A stretch of 64,000 nt of DNA from Nibrella saemangeumensis (lineage in GTDB: Bacteria; Bacteroidota; Bacteroidia; Cytophagales; Spirosomataceae). Of the stretch, positions 1 through 8,886 are shown piece after piece; position 1 is the stretch's first letter, and each line of letters begins with the position of its first letter. The notes beneath the pieces were generated by a model. That model ran no database searches and was not told the DNA's origin. It saw only the letters and a list, made by a program, of their open reading frames with translations. The translations under genes and the position numbers were made by a program. The stretch covers positions 62,001-126,000 of the forward strand of contig NZ_BAABHD010000082.1 of assembly GCF_039541915.1 (NCBI RefSeq). The letters are read 5' to 3'.

Positions 1-354
1 CCGGTCGAACAATTCCTGAAAGGTTTCGCCATTGGGAACACGCTGGTTGACAAAGTCGGCCATCCAGGGGTCGAGGAATTCCGGCGGTATAGCCGACCAC
101 TCCAGCATCTCCCAGTCGCCGAAGTTAAATTCCTTCAGCCGGTTATCGAACTGCACCGTCGGGTGAATCGCTTCGGCCAACTGGCGGCACCGGCTCAGCG
201 GACTGGCGAAAACGGCCGCTGGTTCGCCGGGCAGCAACGCACAGAGTCGTTCGCGTTGTTCGTGGTAGTTGCCGGCCAGTTCCACATCGGCCTGACCGTA
301 GCACACGCGCCGGCCGACGCTTACTTCGGTATGCCGGATCAGATAGATATCCAT
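1..354 (-). CDS. cobC: alpha-ribazole phosphatase-like histidine phosphatase, partial (3' end outside window)
   Basis: The visible 118 N-terminal codons belong to the histidine phosphatase superfamily. The protein opens MDIYLIRHTEVSVG, with the phosphate-binding RHT at residues 7-9, followed by a second conserved stretch ASPLSRCRQLAE and a FGDWE segment. In this family, next to cobS and cobT, the usual role is removal of the 5'-phosphate from alpha-ribazole phosphate or adenosylcobalamin phosphate at the end of B12 assembly. The ATG at 352-354 lies inside the 3' end of cobS (16-nt overlap), which indicates translational coupling in one transcript. The family assignment is seen; the specific substrate is inferred from the neighbours. 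The C-terminal half is cut by the window edge. Confidence 0.85.
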   Translation of the reverse strand, partial: MDIYLIRHTEVSVGRRVCYGQADVELAGNYHEQRERLCALLPGEPAAVFASPLSRCRQLAEAIHPTVQFDNRLKEFNFGDWEMLEWSAIPPEFLDPWMADFVNQRVPNGETFQELFDR

Positions 355-1121
355 ACGAACGAAACAAAGGAAAGATATAAAACAACCTCCGAAAGCTGTT
401 GAGTGGCCCCTAGGCAATCGCCCGTATAGCCTCCAATCCAGCGCCGGAAGAAGCGGATCAGCCACCAGCGGACCAGCCCCAGCGGCAGCAGAAACAGCAG
501 GTACAGCCAGATACCGGTGTATGACGCCAACGCCAGTAGCGGTAACAGACCGAACAGAGCCGTCAGCAGCAATTGGCCACCGGTAATGCCTTTGGCCACG
601 GGCTTTACTTTGCTGGTGGCGTCTTCGCGGGCGTATGGCAGACCGGCGATGACGGTCACCGCCCACAGCCGGCTCAGGCTGTGAGCTGCCAGTACCTTCA
701 GTACAACCGGCCAGTCGAAGGGTTCGGTGGTGAAGATGGCTTTGAGGGCAAAGAACTTTACGGCCAGCAGCAGGCCCAGGCCTACCATGCCGTAGGTGCC
801 CAGCCGGCTATCTTTCATAATGGTCAGGATCTGGGTTTGGGTCCAGCCCCCGCCGAAACCGTCGCACACATCGGCAAAACCATCTTCATGGAAGGCACCG
901 GTGGTCCAGATCGTGGCCACCATACTGAGCAGTATAGCCAGTTCCGGCGGAAACAGTATCGATCCGACCCAGTAGGTTCCTAGCGCCACGGCACCCACGA
1001 TCCACCCGATCAGCGGAAAGAAAACCGTTGCCCGGTTCAGCATATCCTCCGAATGGTCGATATTTTTCGGCACCGGAATCCGGGTGTAAAACATGAGGGC
1101 TGTATAGAATAGGTTGAGCAT
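339..1121 (-). CDS. cobS: adenosylcobinamide-GDP ribazoletransferase
   Basis: A 260-aa polytopic membrane protein of the CobS family, which joins adenosylcobinamide-GDP to alpha-ribazole (phosphate) to make the complete corrinoid. The conserved polar loop TTGAFHEDGFADVCDGFGGG lies near residues 75-95 and is the likely Mg/substrate site. A second family motif, GYTGDCLGATQQLSE, lies near the C-terminus. An upstream in-frame extension exists, but the ATG at 1119-1121 gives the normal N-terminus MLNLFYTALMFYTRIPVP and sits 1 nt after the cobT stop. The tight cobT-cobS-cobC packing says the three are co-transcribed. Several hydrophobic segments fit an inner-membrane location. Confidence 0.95.
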   Translation of the reverse strand: MLNLFYTALMFYTRIPVPKNIDHSEDMLNRATVFFPLIGWIVGAVALGTYWVGSILFPPELAILLSMVATIWTTGAFHEDGFADVCDGFGGGWTQTQILTIMKDSRLGTYGMVGLGLLLAVKFFALKAIFTTEPFDWPVVLKVLAAHSLSRLWAVTVIAGLPYAREDATSKVKPVAKGITGGQLLLTALFGLLPLLALASYTGIWLYLLFLLPLGLVRWWLIRFFRRWIGGYTGDCLGATQQLSEVVLYLSFVSFVWISI

Positions 1122-1122
1122 A

Positions 1123-2154
1123 TCAATCGCGTTGACTGACGCCGGCCTGATCGAACGATGCCATTTCGCTAAGCATCCGAACGGCGGAACTGACAATAGG
1201 GAAAGCCAGCGCGCTACCAGACCCTTCGCCCAGACGCAAACCGAGGTCGAGCAGCGGTTGGGCATTCAGGTAGGTGAGCATATGCCGGTGCCCGGCTTCA
1301 TCGGACTGGTGGCAGAAGATACAGTAGTCGAGGATCGCCGGCTTCATGGCGTGAGCCACCAGCAGGGCGGCCGTCGTGATGAAGCCATCAATGAGAATGA
1401 CCATCCCGTTTTCGGCTGCCTGGAGCATACCGCCGGTGAGGGCGGCAATCTCAAATCCACCCATTGCCGACAACAGGTCCAGCGGATCGGTCAGATCCGC
1501 ATGGCGGGTGGCCACCTCTTGTAACACCGCCAGCTTATGGGCGACGCCCGTCGCATCCAGACCGGCACCCCGGCCAACGCACTGCGCCAGGGGCAGGCCC
1601 GTCAGCCGGTGCATCAGCAGGGACGCCGACGACGTGTTGCCGATGCCCATTTCGCCGAAGCCGACCACGTTACAATCCCGGTAGGCAACGCCATTGACCA
1701 GCGTCCGGCCGGCATCCAGCGCGGCTTCGCACTCGTCGCGGGTCATGGCGGGTTCGTAGCGCATGTTGCGGGTGCCGGGGCGGATCTTAAATTTGACAAA
1801 GGTATCTGTGTTTTCGGCGAAGGTACCGTTGACGCCCACATCACACACCAGCAGTTGCAGGCCGTTTTGTTTACAGAACACGTTGATGGCGGCACCACCG
1901 GCAATAAAGTTTTGTACCATCTGGTAGGTAACCTTAGGCGGGTAGGCGCTGACCCCCTCGGCCGCGAGGCCGTGGTCACCGGCGAAAACCAGCATATGCG
2001 GGTTGCTGACGGATGGCGTAAGCGTTTGCTGAATTAAGGCAATTTGTAAAGCCAGGTCTTCCAGCCGGCCTAAGGAGCCGGTGGGCTTAGTCTTTTGATC
2101 CAATTTGTGCCGGACGGTTGCTTCTAACGAACGATTTACGGGGGGAATGGTCAT
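1123..2154 (-). CDS. cobT: nicotinate-nucleotide--dimethylbenzimidazole phosphoribosyltransferase
   Basis: A 343-aa CobT: it transfers phosphoribose from nicotinate mononucleotide to the lower-ligand base, giving alpha-ribazole phosphate. Visible family signatures are KPTGSLGRLE near the N-terminus, FAGDHG, GEMGIGNTSSASLL, GRGAGLD and the C-terminal EGSGSALA, whose Glu corresponds to the catalytic base in characterised CobT. A longer reading frame begins at 2199, but the ATG at 2152-2154 (MTIPPVNRS) matches the normal family start. It is the first gene of the minus-strand cobT-cobS-cobC run. A short hairpin (2182-2189 with 2200-2207, one mismatch) lies upstream; no cobalamin riboswitch core could be recognised with confidence. 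Confidence 0.95.
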   Translation of the reverse strand: MTIPPVNRSLEATVRHKLDQKTKPTGSLGRLEDLALQIALIQQTLTPSVSNPHMLVFAGDHGLAAEGVSAYPPKVTYQMVQNFIAGGAAINVFCKQNGLQLLVCDVGVNGTFAENTDTFVKFKIRPGTRNMRYEPAMTRDECEAALDAGRTLVNGVAYRDCNVVGFGEMGIGNTSSASLLMHRLTGLPLAQCVGRGAGLDATGVAHKLAVLQEVATRHADLTDPLDLLSAMGGFEIAALTGGMLQAAENGMVILIDGFITTAALLVAHAMKPAILDYCIFCHQSDEAGHRHMLTYLNAQPLLDLGLRLGEGSGSALAFPIVSSAVRMLSEMASFDQAGVSQRD

Positions 2155-2360
2155 GAAACAGGTAAAAATGGAGTCACAAAAGTCGGAATAAGTTTTCACA
2201 TCCCGACACGGAGCCTGTCAGAGTAGATAGTTTCAAACTGCCAGACCGGCATACTGATTGGCGGAGTCGCAGGTGTTGCTATAGCCCGGTATTGCCTACA
2301 AAACGAACCTGCCGTCTGCTTTCTTGACTATTTTCCAGGTAGCGTACCTATAGAATGTGG

Positions 2361-2791
2361 TTATTCCTTTTTGGCTTCTTTAAAGCTGGTTACGTTGACC
2401 CGGATTTTTTTGTCCGGCATCTCGGCCAGTTCCATTAGTAGCGTGACCGTTCCCGCTTTACCTTCCGTGGTCAGCGTAGCGTGACGTTTTTCCCTGAAGG
2501 TTCATCAAATACGGCTTTGATAACCGTTTTTCCTTCCTGGTAGGCCGTACTCCAATTACAGGTAGTAGACTCAATGGTTCCGACCATTTTACGATCGGCA
2601 TTCCCCGGCTTGATAATTACCTGTGATTTATTGATTTCAATAGTGCTTTGTTCGTCAACGACCCGCTGAACAACGCCGGCGCCATCCAGATATTCGGTTT
2701 TTGAGGAGGTGAGGAGAACATCCTTCTCACATTGCCCAAAGCTGAGAGCAGGACTAAAAACAACCAACAGGGGAAGAATTAAACGTTTCAT
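2361..2791 (-). pseudogene. secreted protein of unknown function, frameshifted near its C-terminus
   Basis: The frame opens with a signal peptide (MKRLILPLLVVFSPALSFGQ) and continues as a small beta-rich exported protein. It runs in frame to a TGA at 2471-2473. Directly before that stop the coding strand carries ACGCT twice in tandem (plus-strand 2473-2482). Removing one copy restores the frame and adds 36 more sensible codons, ending in TSFKEAKKE and TAA at 2361-2363. The 5-bp duplication therefore shifts the reading frame and shortens the protein by about a quarter. No known domain is recognised. A sequencing or assembly error is possible but a 5-bp duplication is an ordinary slippage mutation. 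Confidence 0.7.
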
Positions 2792-2943
2792 GGGTGTGTA
2801 TGTTTAGTAGTACAAACACCTAAATGTAAGTTCCTAAACATTCCTATGCAAAACAAGGTAGCTTGTATACCAATGTTTTTTACAGAAGGTTTTATTCATG
2901 GATGAGAGGAATGCAACTTTCTTTAAACATAAAATTCTGACGT

Positions 2944-3762
2944 ATGCTGAAACGAGTCATTCCGTCGAGTGGGGAAATGCTCCCGGTTGTTAGATTGGGT
3001 ACCTGGCAAACGTTTAATGTGGGGAGCGCTCACCATGGCGAACTGGCCCAGGTCCTGGCTAGTCTCTACCAGGCCGGAGGGCGGCTGATTGATAGTTCGC
3101 CCATGTACGGAAAAGCGGAGGAGGTCGTCGGCACGCTGACTGCTCAGTTACGCCGGGAGCCTGACTTTTTTTACGCCACCAAAGTATGGACTACCGGCTT
3201 ACAGGCCGGCATCACCCAACTCGATGCTTCGTTCCGAAAGATGAAGCGCGACGTGATGGACCTGGTGCAGATTCATAATCTGCTGGACTGGCAAACGCAT
3301 TTACCGCAGTTGCGGAAAGGGAAGGAGGCCGGAACCATCCGCTACATCGGTCTGACCCACTACCAGGATAGCAGCCACGATGCGTTACTCCGCATCATGG
3401 AACGGGAGCCGGTCGATTTTGTGCAGTTCAATTATTCGCTTTTCAACCGCCATGCCGAAGAACGCCTGCTGCCACGGGCTGCCGAACTGGGTGTCGCCAC
3501 GCTGATCAACCGACCGTTTGGCGAGGGTAGCTTTTTTCGAAAGCTGGCCGGTAAGCCACTCCCGGCTTGGGCTACGGAGCAGGGCATAGCCAGTTGGGCG
3601 GAGTTCATCCTGACATACATCATTTCCCACCCGGCGGTAACCTGTGTGATTCCGGCCAATGGTAGTGCGGCTCATGCCGTAGCAAACGCCAAGGCCGGAT
3701 CGGGCTTTCAGCCCGACGAACCCATCCGCCGGAAGATGGCCGATTTTATCCAAACGCTGTAG
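2944..3762 (+). CDS. aldo/keto reductase
   Basis: A 272-aa TIM-barrel oxidoreductase. The classical catalytic tetrad can be read directly: D50, Y55 (in DSSPMYGKAE), K80 (in YATKVW) and H111 (in VQIHN). The family reduces aldehydes or ketones with NADPH. The C-terminal part contains TCVIPANG, the usual cofactor-binding region. The protein resembles short, soluble, putatively cytoplasmic or Tat-exported members from Cytophagales; no signal peptide is seen here. It stands alone between two damaged genes, with a 150-nt gap upstream, so its substrate cannot be guessed from context. Confidence 0.9.
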   Translation: MLKRVIPSSGEMLPVVRLGTWQTFNVGSAHHGELAQVLASLYQAGGRLIDSSPMYGKAEEVVGTLTAQLRREPDFFYATKVWTTGLQAGITQLDASFRKMKRDVMDLVQIHNLLDWQTHLPQLRKGKEAGTIRYIGLTHYQDSSHDALLRIMEREPVDFVQFNYSLFNRHAEERLLPRAAELGVATLINRPFGEGSFFRKLAGKPLPAWATEQGIASWAEFILTYIISHPAVTCVIPANGSAAHAVANAKAGSGFQPDEPIRRKMADFIQTL

Positions 3763-3931
3763 GCGGGAGTATATTGATCACTACGATAGGTAAAGACCGC
3801 AGCGGAGCCAATTATAAAGAACGGGGCTGCCGAAGATAAACCCGGAGCCGCCGGAGGTAAACCGGCACTTTCGCTGCCATCACTAATAGACTTGTTTTGA
3901 CCTGTTCAAACACAAAAGCAAAACAAGTTCC

Positions 3932-4534
3932 ATGAAGAAAAAACGTTTCCTCTGCACAGTCCTGTTTGGATTAATGGGTACTACCGCCCCGGCTCAGCCT
4001 GTTCAAACGGATTCACTGCATGTAAATTCCCCGTCCTTTTTCCGTCTTTATCCGCTGGAATTGCTGGTCGGTGAACTGCGGGTTGGAACCGAGATCGGCA
4101 CCGCTCCCAGGCAGTCAGTGGTGATTGATGGTAGTTATTTCTGGAGACAGGCAGTTGAAAATGCTCCCGGTTGGTCCGTAAAAATTGACTACCGAGGCTA
4201 CAATCGAACGTAAGACAGTAGGACGCGATTCTTTATAGGACCGAATGTGATGGTCAAACGAGCGCAATACACGAGCGGCTATAAAGATTGGGGATACGGG
4301 TACACCTATTCGCGAATCCCCATGAAAGATAGGCGAACCATTGTAGCCGTAAATGTGAAAGCTGGATTCGATGTCCGGCTTTCCCGGTCCGGCCGTTCCC
4401 GATTCGAAATGTTTACCGGTTTGGGGCTGCGTTACCAATCTGTGGGCATTAACTACAACGTATTCTCAAAAGGAACCTATACCGATAGCCAATTCTCACC
4501 CAGTATAGTGGGAGGAGCAGCTTTAAAATTTTGA
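3932..4534 (+). pseudogene. outer-membrane beta-barrel-like protein interrupted by one in-frame TAA
   Basis: The first part (3932-4213) has a signal peptide ending in TTAPAQP and amphipathic strands. The second part (4247-4534) is in exactly the same frame and ends VGGAALKF, a C-terminal Phe typical of outer-membrane barrels. Reading straight through the TAA at 4211-4213 gives continuous barrel-like sequence (GYNRT, stop, DSRTRFFIGPNVMVK), so a single nonsense codon splits a protein of about 200 aa. The length and pattern resemble DUF3575-type small barrels. Either this is a recent nonsense mutation or, less likely, the stop is suppressed. Confidence 0.7.
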
Positions 4535-4860
4535 TAGCCTGAGACAAGTAGAGGCTGGATGTTGTGAACCCATGCGCACTATCCCGACCTGTTAACTCTG
4601 CATGTACAAGACATCTTTTTATTACCTTTGTTGCATTAAACGCTGCTAATATACCACCCCGCCCGTTCCGACCTTTTCCAACAGGTCTGGATGTCTATTA
4701 TCCAAAACGTGAGCGGCTGCACTGAATTACCCTACGCAGGTAATCAGTCATAACTCTCTTTAATTTTTTATTCTTATTGCCACAAAAGGGGCCCACCAGT
4801 CTGCTTGTTCTGGTCTCTGTTGTGTGCAGTCTCTAAACCGACTGTGGGCGTATAGCCGTT
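4535..4860. other. 326-nt gap without a recognisable gene
   Basis: No convincing reading frame. The only regulatory-looking element is TACCTTTG at 4623-4630, a perfect match to the Bacteroidota -7 box TAnnTTTG, but no TTG lies at the expected distance upstream (CTG at 4598-4600, spacer 22). If used, it would give the downstream gene at 4861 a leader of about 220 nt. Confidence 0.35.
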
Positions 4861-5538
4861 ATGGACAGTCAAAAACGTGTTAGCAGCATGATAATCAATA
4901 CAGATTCAGTAATTGCCATTTTGGGTGGTTCGGGTAAAGCCGGGCGTCCCTTAGTTCAGCGAGCACTAGCAGCGGGTTACCGGGTGCGCCTGCTATTGCG
5001 CCATCCGCAGGCGTTCGAGGTAGCGCATGAGCGGCTGGATGTTTTTCAGGGCGATGCCCGCGATCCTGATTCAGTGCGCCGGTTACTTCAGGGAAGTACG
5101 GCGTTGATCAGTACACTTGGTCATACCAGGGGGGAGGCTAGCCCCATGATGGCTACTGCCACCAGAAACTATATAGCCGTGATGGAACAGCTTGGCATAA
5201 GCCGGTGTGTGGTGGTAACGAGTCTTTTTGAAACGGGTAATGAGCAACTGGATGAAAAGACGCAGCAGGCCGCTGATTACATGCAACAGCATTACCCGTT
5301 GTTCATGGACGACCGGCGGCTTGAGTTCAGGTTGCTTTCGGAAAGCAGTCTGGCCTGGACGTATGTCCGGGTGCCGCTCATTGTACAGCAACCGGCAACG
5401 GGCGATGTGGTGGTGAACCTGAATCACCTGCCGGAGCAACAGATTACGGCCATTGATCTGGCCCAGTTTCTGATCTGCCAGCTTACCGACCAGCGTTATC
5501 TCCGCCACGCTCCGTTTATAGCCAGTAAGCCGGAGTGA
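4861..5538 (+). CDS. NAD(P)-binding atypical short-chain dehydrogenase / NmrA-like protein
   Basis: A 225-aa Rossmann protein. The glycine-rich dinucleotide motif GGSGKAG lies at residues 22-28, directly after a beta strand (VIAIL), and RLLLRHP follows at the position that usually selects NADP. The family includes NmrA-like regulators and flavin/quinone reductases that lack the full SDR catalytic triad, and the C-terminal half is of that type. The start at 4861 adds nine residues before an alternative ATG at 4888; the second start is equally plausible. No operon partner: the next gene is 143 nt away. Confidence 0.8.
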   Translation: MDSQKRVSSMIINTDSVIAILGGSGKAGRPLVQRALAAGYRVRLLLRHPQAFEVAHERLDVFQGDARDPDSVRRLLQGSTALISTLGHTRGEASPMMATATRNYIAVMEQLGISRCVVVTSLFETGNEQLDEKTQQAADYMQQHYPLFMDDRRLEFRLLSESSLAWTYVRVPLIVQQPATGDVVVNLNHLPEQQITAIDLAQFLICQLTDQRYLRHAPFIASKPE

Positions 5539-5681
5539 ACAGGTAATTTCTAATGGAAAGGTGAAAGGCTGGCGCTATGCTGGCCTTTGCCTCTTTGAGG
5601 CAATATAGATTCGGTTAGTAGGTAAAACTATCATTTTAACTCAGAAACAGTTTTAGGGTTGAAAAGTAAAAACAGCTAAAG

Positions 5682-7256
5682 ATGGAAGAGAACAACATCT
5701 TCAAAAATGTAAAAAGCGACCTGCCTGCCAGTATAGTGGTTTTCTTTGTCGCCGTTCCGTTATGCCTTGGTATTGCGCTTGCCTCCGGCGCACCTTTGTT
5801 TGCCGGTATTATTGCGGGTATTGTTGGCGGTATTGTCGTGGGTATAGCCAGTGGTTCACCCCTCGGCGTTAGCGGCCCTGCTGCCGGCCTGGCGGTTATT
5901 GTCTTAACGTCCATTGATTCACTGGGATCGTGGCCAACGTTCTTATTAGCTGTTGTTATTGCCGGCGTTTTTCAGCTTCTTATGGGGTTTGCCAGAGCCG
6001 GTTTTATTGCCTATTTCTTTCCATCTGCTGTTATCAAGGGCATGCTCACCGGCATCGGTTTGCTGATAATTATCAAGCAGATACCCCATGCCTTAGGCTA
6101 TGACAAAGACCCGGAAGGCGATTTGGCTTTTGCACCTACCACAGGAGGAGAAAACTCATTTTCGGCCCTAACCAACGCATTTCAGTATGTTACGCCTGGC
6201 GCCGTGTTGATTTCGGTGATATCATTAGCGATACTCATTTTATGGGATACGGTGCTTAGCAAGAAGCACAAGATATTTCAACTGATACAAGGGCCTATCG
6301 TAGTGGTTATTTTAGGCATTGTGATGAATTACCTGTACCAGTCGGGAGTGCTTAATTTTTCCCTTGAAAAAGACCAACTGGTCCAGCTACCTGTAGCCAG
6401 TAATTTAGGCGAGTTTTTCAACCAGTTTACTTTTCCTGATTTTTCGCAGCTGGCAAATCTGGAAATTTACAAGGTGGCAGTTGTCATAGCTATTGTAGCC
6501 AGCCTGGAAACCCTGCTTTGCGTAGAGGCAACCGATAAACTCGACCCTTACAAAAGAGTTACGCCCACAAACAGGGAATTGATAGCCCAGGGGCTTGGGA
6601 ATATGGTTTCTGGTTTGATTGGCGGTTTGCCGGTTACACAGGTGATCGTGCGCAGCTCAGCTAATATCAATTTTGGAGCAAGGACCAAAATGTCAGCCAT
6701 ACTGCACGGCGTATTTCTTCTTATCTCGGCGATAACAATTGCGGGCGTATTGAATATGGTACCCCTGGCCAGTTTAGCGGCTATTTTACTCATGGTAGGC
6801 TATAAACTGGCAAAACCCTCCCTCTTCACACAAATGTATAAATTGGGTTGGGAGCAGTTTGTCCCCTTTACGGCTACAGTGATCGGTATATTATTTACAG
6901 ATTTACTGAGAGGTATCACCATAGGCTTGTTTTTTGGCCTGTTCTATACCCTTAGGCATAGCTATCGCAACTCTCACCATATGAAAGATGTAATAACCAT
7001 GGAAGGTGGGCGTGAAGTTCATCACCTGGTTTTGGCTGAGGAGGTATCCTTTTTCAATAAAGCCAGTGTTTTTAATATACTAAATACCCTTCCTGAGAAT
7101 TCTAAAGTGATTATTGATTTTGAAAAGTCAAAGTCGGTTGCCCATGATGTTCTTGAGCTGATAGAGGATTTCAGGGCTAATGCCAAACGGAAGAACATAC
7201 TGGTTGAAGTAAGAAATTTCAATCAGTCCAACACGCTTCTTCTCCAAAGAAACTAA
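5682..7256 (+). CDS. SulP-family inorganic anion transporter
   Basis: A 524-aa inner-membrane transporter of the SLC26/SulP family. About 12 hydrophobic segments cover residues 15-420, including the glycine-rich ASIVVFFVAVPLCLGIALA and GSPLGVSGPAAGLAVIVL stretches typical of the family core. The C-terminal 100 residues form a short STAS-like domain (KVIIDFEKSKSVAHDVLEL). Characterised relatives move sulfate, bicarbonate or other oxyanions; the bicarbonate type is frequent in marine and soil bacteria but no carbonic anhydrase lies nearby, so the substrate is open. The gene appears more AT-rich than its flanks, which may indicate later acquisition. Confidence 0.9.
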   Translation: MEENNIFKNVKSDLPASIVVFFVAVPLCLGIALASGAPLFAGIIAGIVGGIVVGIASGSPLGVSGPAAGLAVIVLTSIDSLGSWPTFLLAVVIAGVFQLLMGFARAGFIAYFFPSAVIKGMLTGIGLLIIIKQIPHALGYDKDPEGDLAFAPTTGGENSFSALTNAFQYVTPGAVLISVISLAILILWDTVLSKKHKIFQLIQGPIVVVILGIVMNYLYQSGVLNFSLEKDQLVQLPVASNLGEFFNQFTFPDFSQLANLEIYKVAVVIAIVASLETLLCVEATDKLDPYKRVTPTNRELIAQGLGNMVSGLIGGLPVTQVIVRSSANINFGARTKMSAILHGVFLLISAITIAGVLNMVPLASLAAILLMVGYKLAKPSLFTQMYKLGWEQFVPFTATVIGILFTDLLRGITIGLFFGLFYTLRHSYRNSHHMKDVITMEGGREVHHLVLAEEVSFFNKASVFNILNTLPENSKVIIDFEKSKSVAHDVLELIEDFRANAKRKNILVEVRNFNQSNTLLLQRN

Positions 7257-7276
7257 ATGTTGCTGTATATTTATCT

Positions 7277-7543
7277 ATGCGCACCACCTGGACCTTTTAC
7301 CCACGCGGACAGGAGCCCATTACCCTGACTATCCTCTACATACCGGAACTCGACCAGCATCCGCTGCCGCAGGGTGGCTTCCTACATACCGATACCAATA
7401 CGGCCTATGTGAACTGGCAAACCTACCGGCTGTTTGATACGCCGGACGTGGAGAGCCGCAGGCAGGCGTTTCAGCGCCTGACCCGGATTGACGACCCGGA
7501 GATGAATCTGGAGGCTATTTTGCAAAGGATACACGCCGACTAA
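7277..7543 (+). CDS. small hypothetical protein
   Basis: An 88-aa soluble protein starting MRTTWTFYPRGQEP, 20 nt after the SulP stop, so probably co-transcribed with it. It has no signal peptide or membrane segment and no recognised domain. The sequence is well-formed (balanced composition, GC-rich codons as in nearby genes), supporting a real gene. Its 3' end overlaps the 3' end of the convergent secreted-protein gene by 29 nt. Confidence 0.6.
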   Translation: MRTTWTFYPRGQEPITLTILYIPELDQHPLPQGGFLHTDTNTAYVNWQTYRLFDTPDVESRRQAFQRLTRIDDPEMNLEAILQRIHAD

Positions 7544-7919
7544 ACCGCCGGTATAACAGGGCTCCAATCGTTACTTCATTGAACAGATCGGAACAGGTTG
7601 ATTGCAGGCCGGCAATGGTGGTCTGACTCTGGCAAAGCACAGAGCCCAGGCAAGTGTATAACGTAACCGTTGCGAAATCATGAGCTATATTGTTTTCCAC
7701 CCGGTATATGGTTTGGTTCTTATACGTGGCTTCATAAACGATAATATTGAAACCGTTGATCCCTGTAGTGTCATCCACTATCATCTTTAACCAGGGAAGT
7801 TCTTTTAGCGGCTGAGTAGCGTTGCAGGCCGGTATAAGAATCAACTGGCTGAATGCCTGAAGAGACAGTGCCAGAAAACAGGCAAGTACAAGGGAGAAGC
7901 ATAAAAGGTGCTTTTTCAT
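7515..7919 (-). CDS. small secreted protein of unknown function
   Basis: A 134-aa protein starting at the ATG 7917-7919 with a clear signal peptide (MKKHLLCFSLVLACFLALS). Four or more cysteines (PACNAT, LYTCLGSVLCQ, STCSD) suggest disulfides after export. An upstream in-frame extension to 7958 would bury the signal peptide and is rejected. The C-terminal residues overlap the convergent 88-aa gene, so the last part may be read-through from a lost stop. No domain is recognised. Confidence 0.6.
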   Translation of the reverse strand: MKKHLLCFSLVLACFLALSLQAFSQLILIPACNATQPLKELPWLKMIVDDTTGINGFNIIVYEATYKNQTIYRVENNIAHDFATVTLYTCLGSVLCQSQTTIAGLQSTCSDLFNEVTIGALLYRRFSRRVSFAK

Positions 7920-8043
7920 AGTACAGCTATTTCTGGAAAGATGATTTTTTAACGGCAACGGTTGGAATCGTTAATCCGGAGTAAACGAGTTCCTCGCCTG
8001 GTACTCATCTATCCATAATCTTCGCACAGGTTATCATCTTTAC

Positions 8044-8819
8044 TGACCTGCTCCCAAATACTGGACCAGTCTTAGATTGAGAAACGGACGTTCATTTGTC
8101 AATTTTAATCCTTAATAATTTTTTCCTCTGGCGTCAGCCCGCCTAGGGAACTGTGCGGTCGAAAACTATTGTACTCCTGTCGCCAATGCTCAATCTTTTC
8201 TTGGGCGTCCTGAAGCGATAAGAACCAATGGGTGTTTAAGCACTCATCTCGAAAACGGCCATTAAAGGATTCAACAAACGGATTATCCGTCGGTTTTCCT
8301 GGCCTGGAAAAGTCAAGTATTACTTGGTTATCGTAAGCCCATTTATCTAGTGCCTTCGAAATAAATTCGCTGCCATTGTCTACCTGAATCCGCTTAGGAA
8401 CAGTCGAATATACCACTTTTAGCCGATCCATTTCTGCTACCACATCTTCCCCTTTCAAGGATTGACCTACGTGAATGGCCAGACAGTGACGGCTATAAAT
8501 ATCCACTACAGTTAAGGCCCGGATTTTCCGCCCATCAAAGAGCTGATCCGCCACAAAATCCATACTCCAGCACTGATGCATACTAGAGAGTTGAGGCCGA
8601 TCCAGCCGGTGAGCAGCAGCCCGGCTACGTCGAGGCTGCTTACTACGCAAATTCAGCCCTTCTAAACAGTATAATCGATGAACTCGCTTATGGTTGTCCC
8701 GCCAGCCTTCGCGCCTTAGTAAGGTGAAGATGCGTCGACAGCCATAGCGTACTCGTGTTTCGGCGATCTCCCGGATACGCTTTCGTAACACTGAATCATC
8801 ACGAGACCGCGCCTTATAG
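8044..8819 (-). mobile_element. truncated IS3-family (IS407-like) element
   Basis: The left boundary is placed at TGACCTGCTCCC (8044-8055), which matches the TGACCTGCCCCC-type terminal repeat of the IS407 group of the IS3 family, 60 nt beyond the orfB stop. The element carries only orfB without its N-terminus; orfA and the other end are missing. Its broken end coincides with the insertion point of the intact IS at 8820. Confidence 0.7.
8105..8819 (-). pseudogene. IS3-family transposase OrfB, N-terminally truncated
   Basis: A DDE integrase-fold transposase. The catalytic triad is visible as D in WSMDFVAD, D in IQVDNGSEF and E in NPFVESFNGR. The apparent start MLRKRI at 8791 is internal: the frame continues upstream through KARSRDDSV up to the junction with the intact IS. 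Beyond that IS (10108 onward) the same frame meets a TAA, so the first part of OrfB and all of OrfA had been lost or degraded independently of the insertion. Not expected to be functional. Confidence 0.85.
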
Positions 8820-8886
8820 TGTCTTAGCCCCCTGAAGAGTTGGACAAAATTGTAAAACCAATTAAGTCCCTTTAACTTCAGGAATA

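Noticed and set aside
2200..2330. Possible cobalamin riboswitch before cobT
   Set aside because: Short pieces (GGCAGGTTCG, TCCGCCAATCAGTATGCC) faintly recall B12 riboswitch blocks, but the conserved core (GGTGAAAATCC, GCCACTG) is absent and the region is too short. A covariance-model search would decide.
4211..4213. TAA as selenocysteine or pyrrolysine-like recoding
   Set aside because: TAA is not a known recoding codon for either, and no hairpin or tRNA context supports it. A nonsense mutation is simpler.
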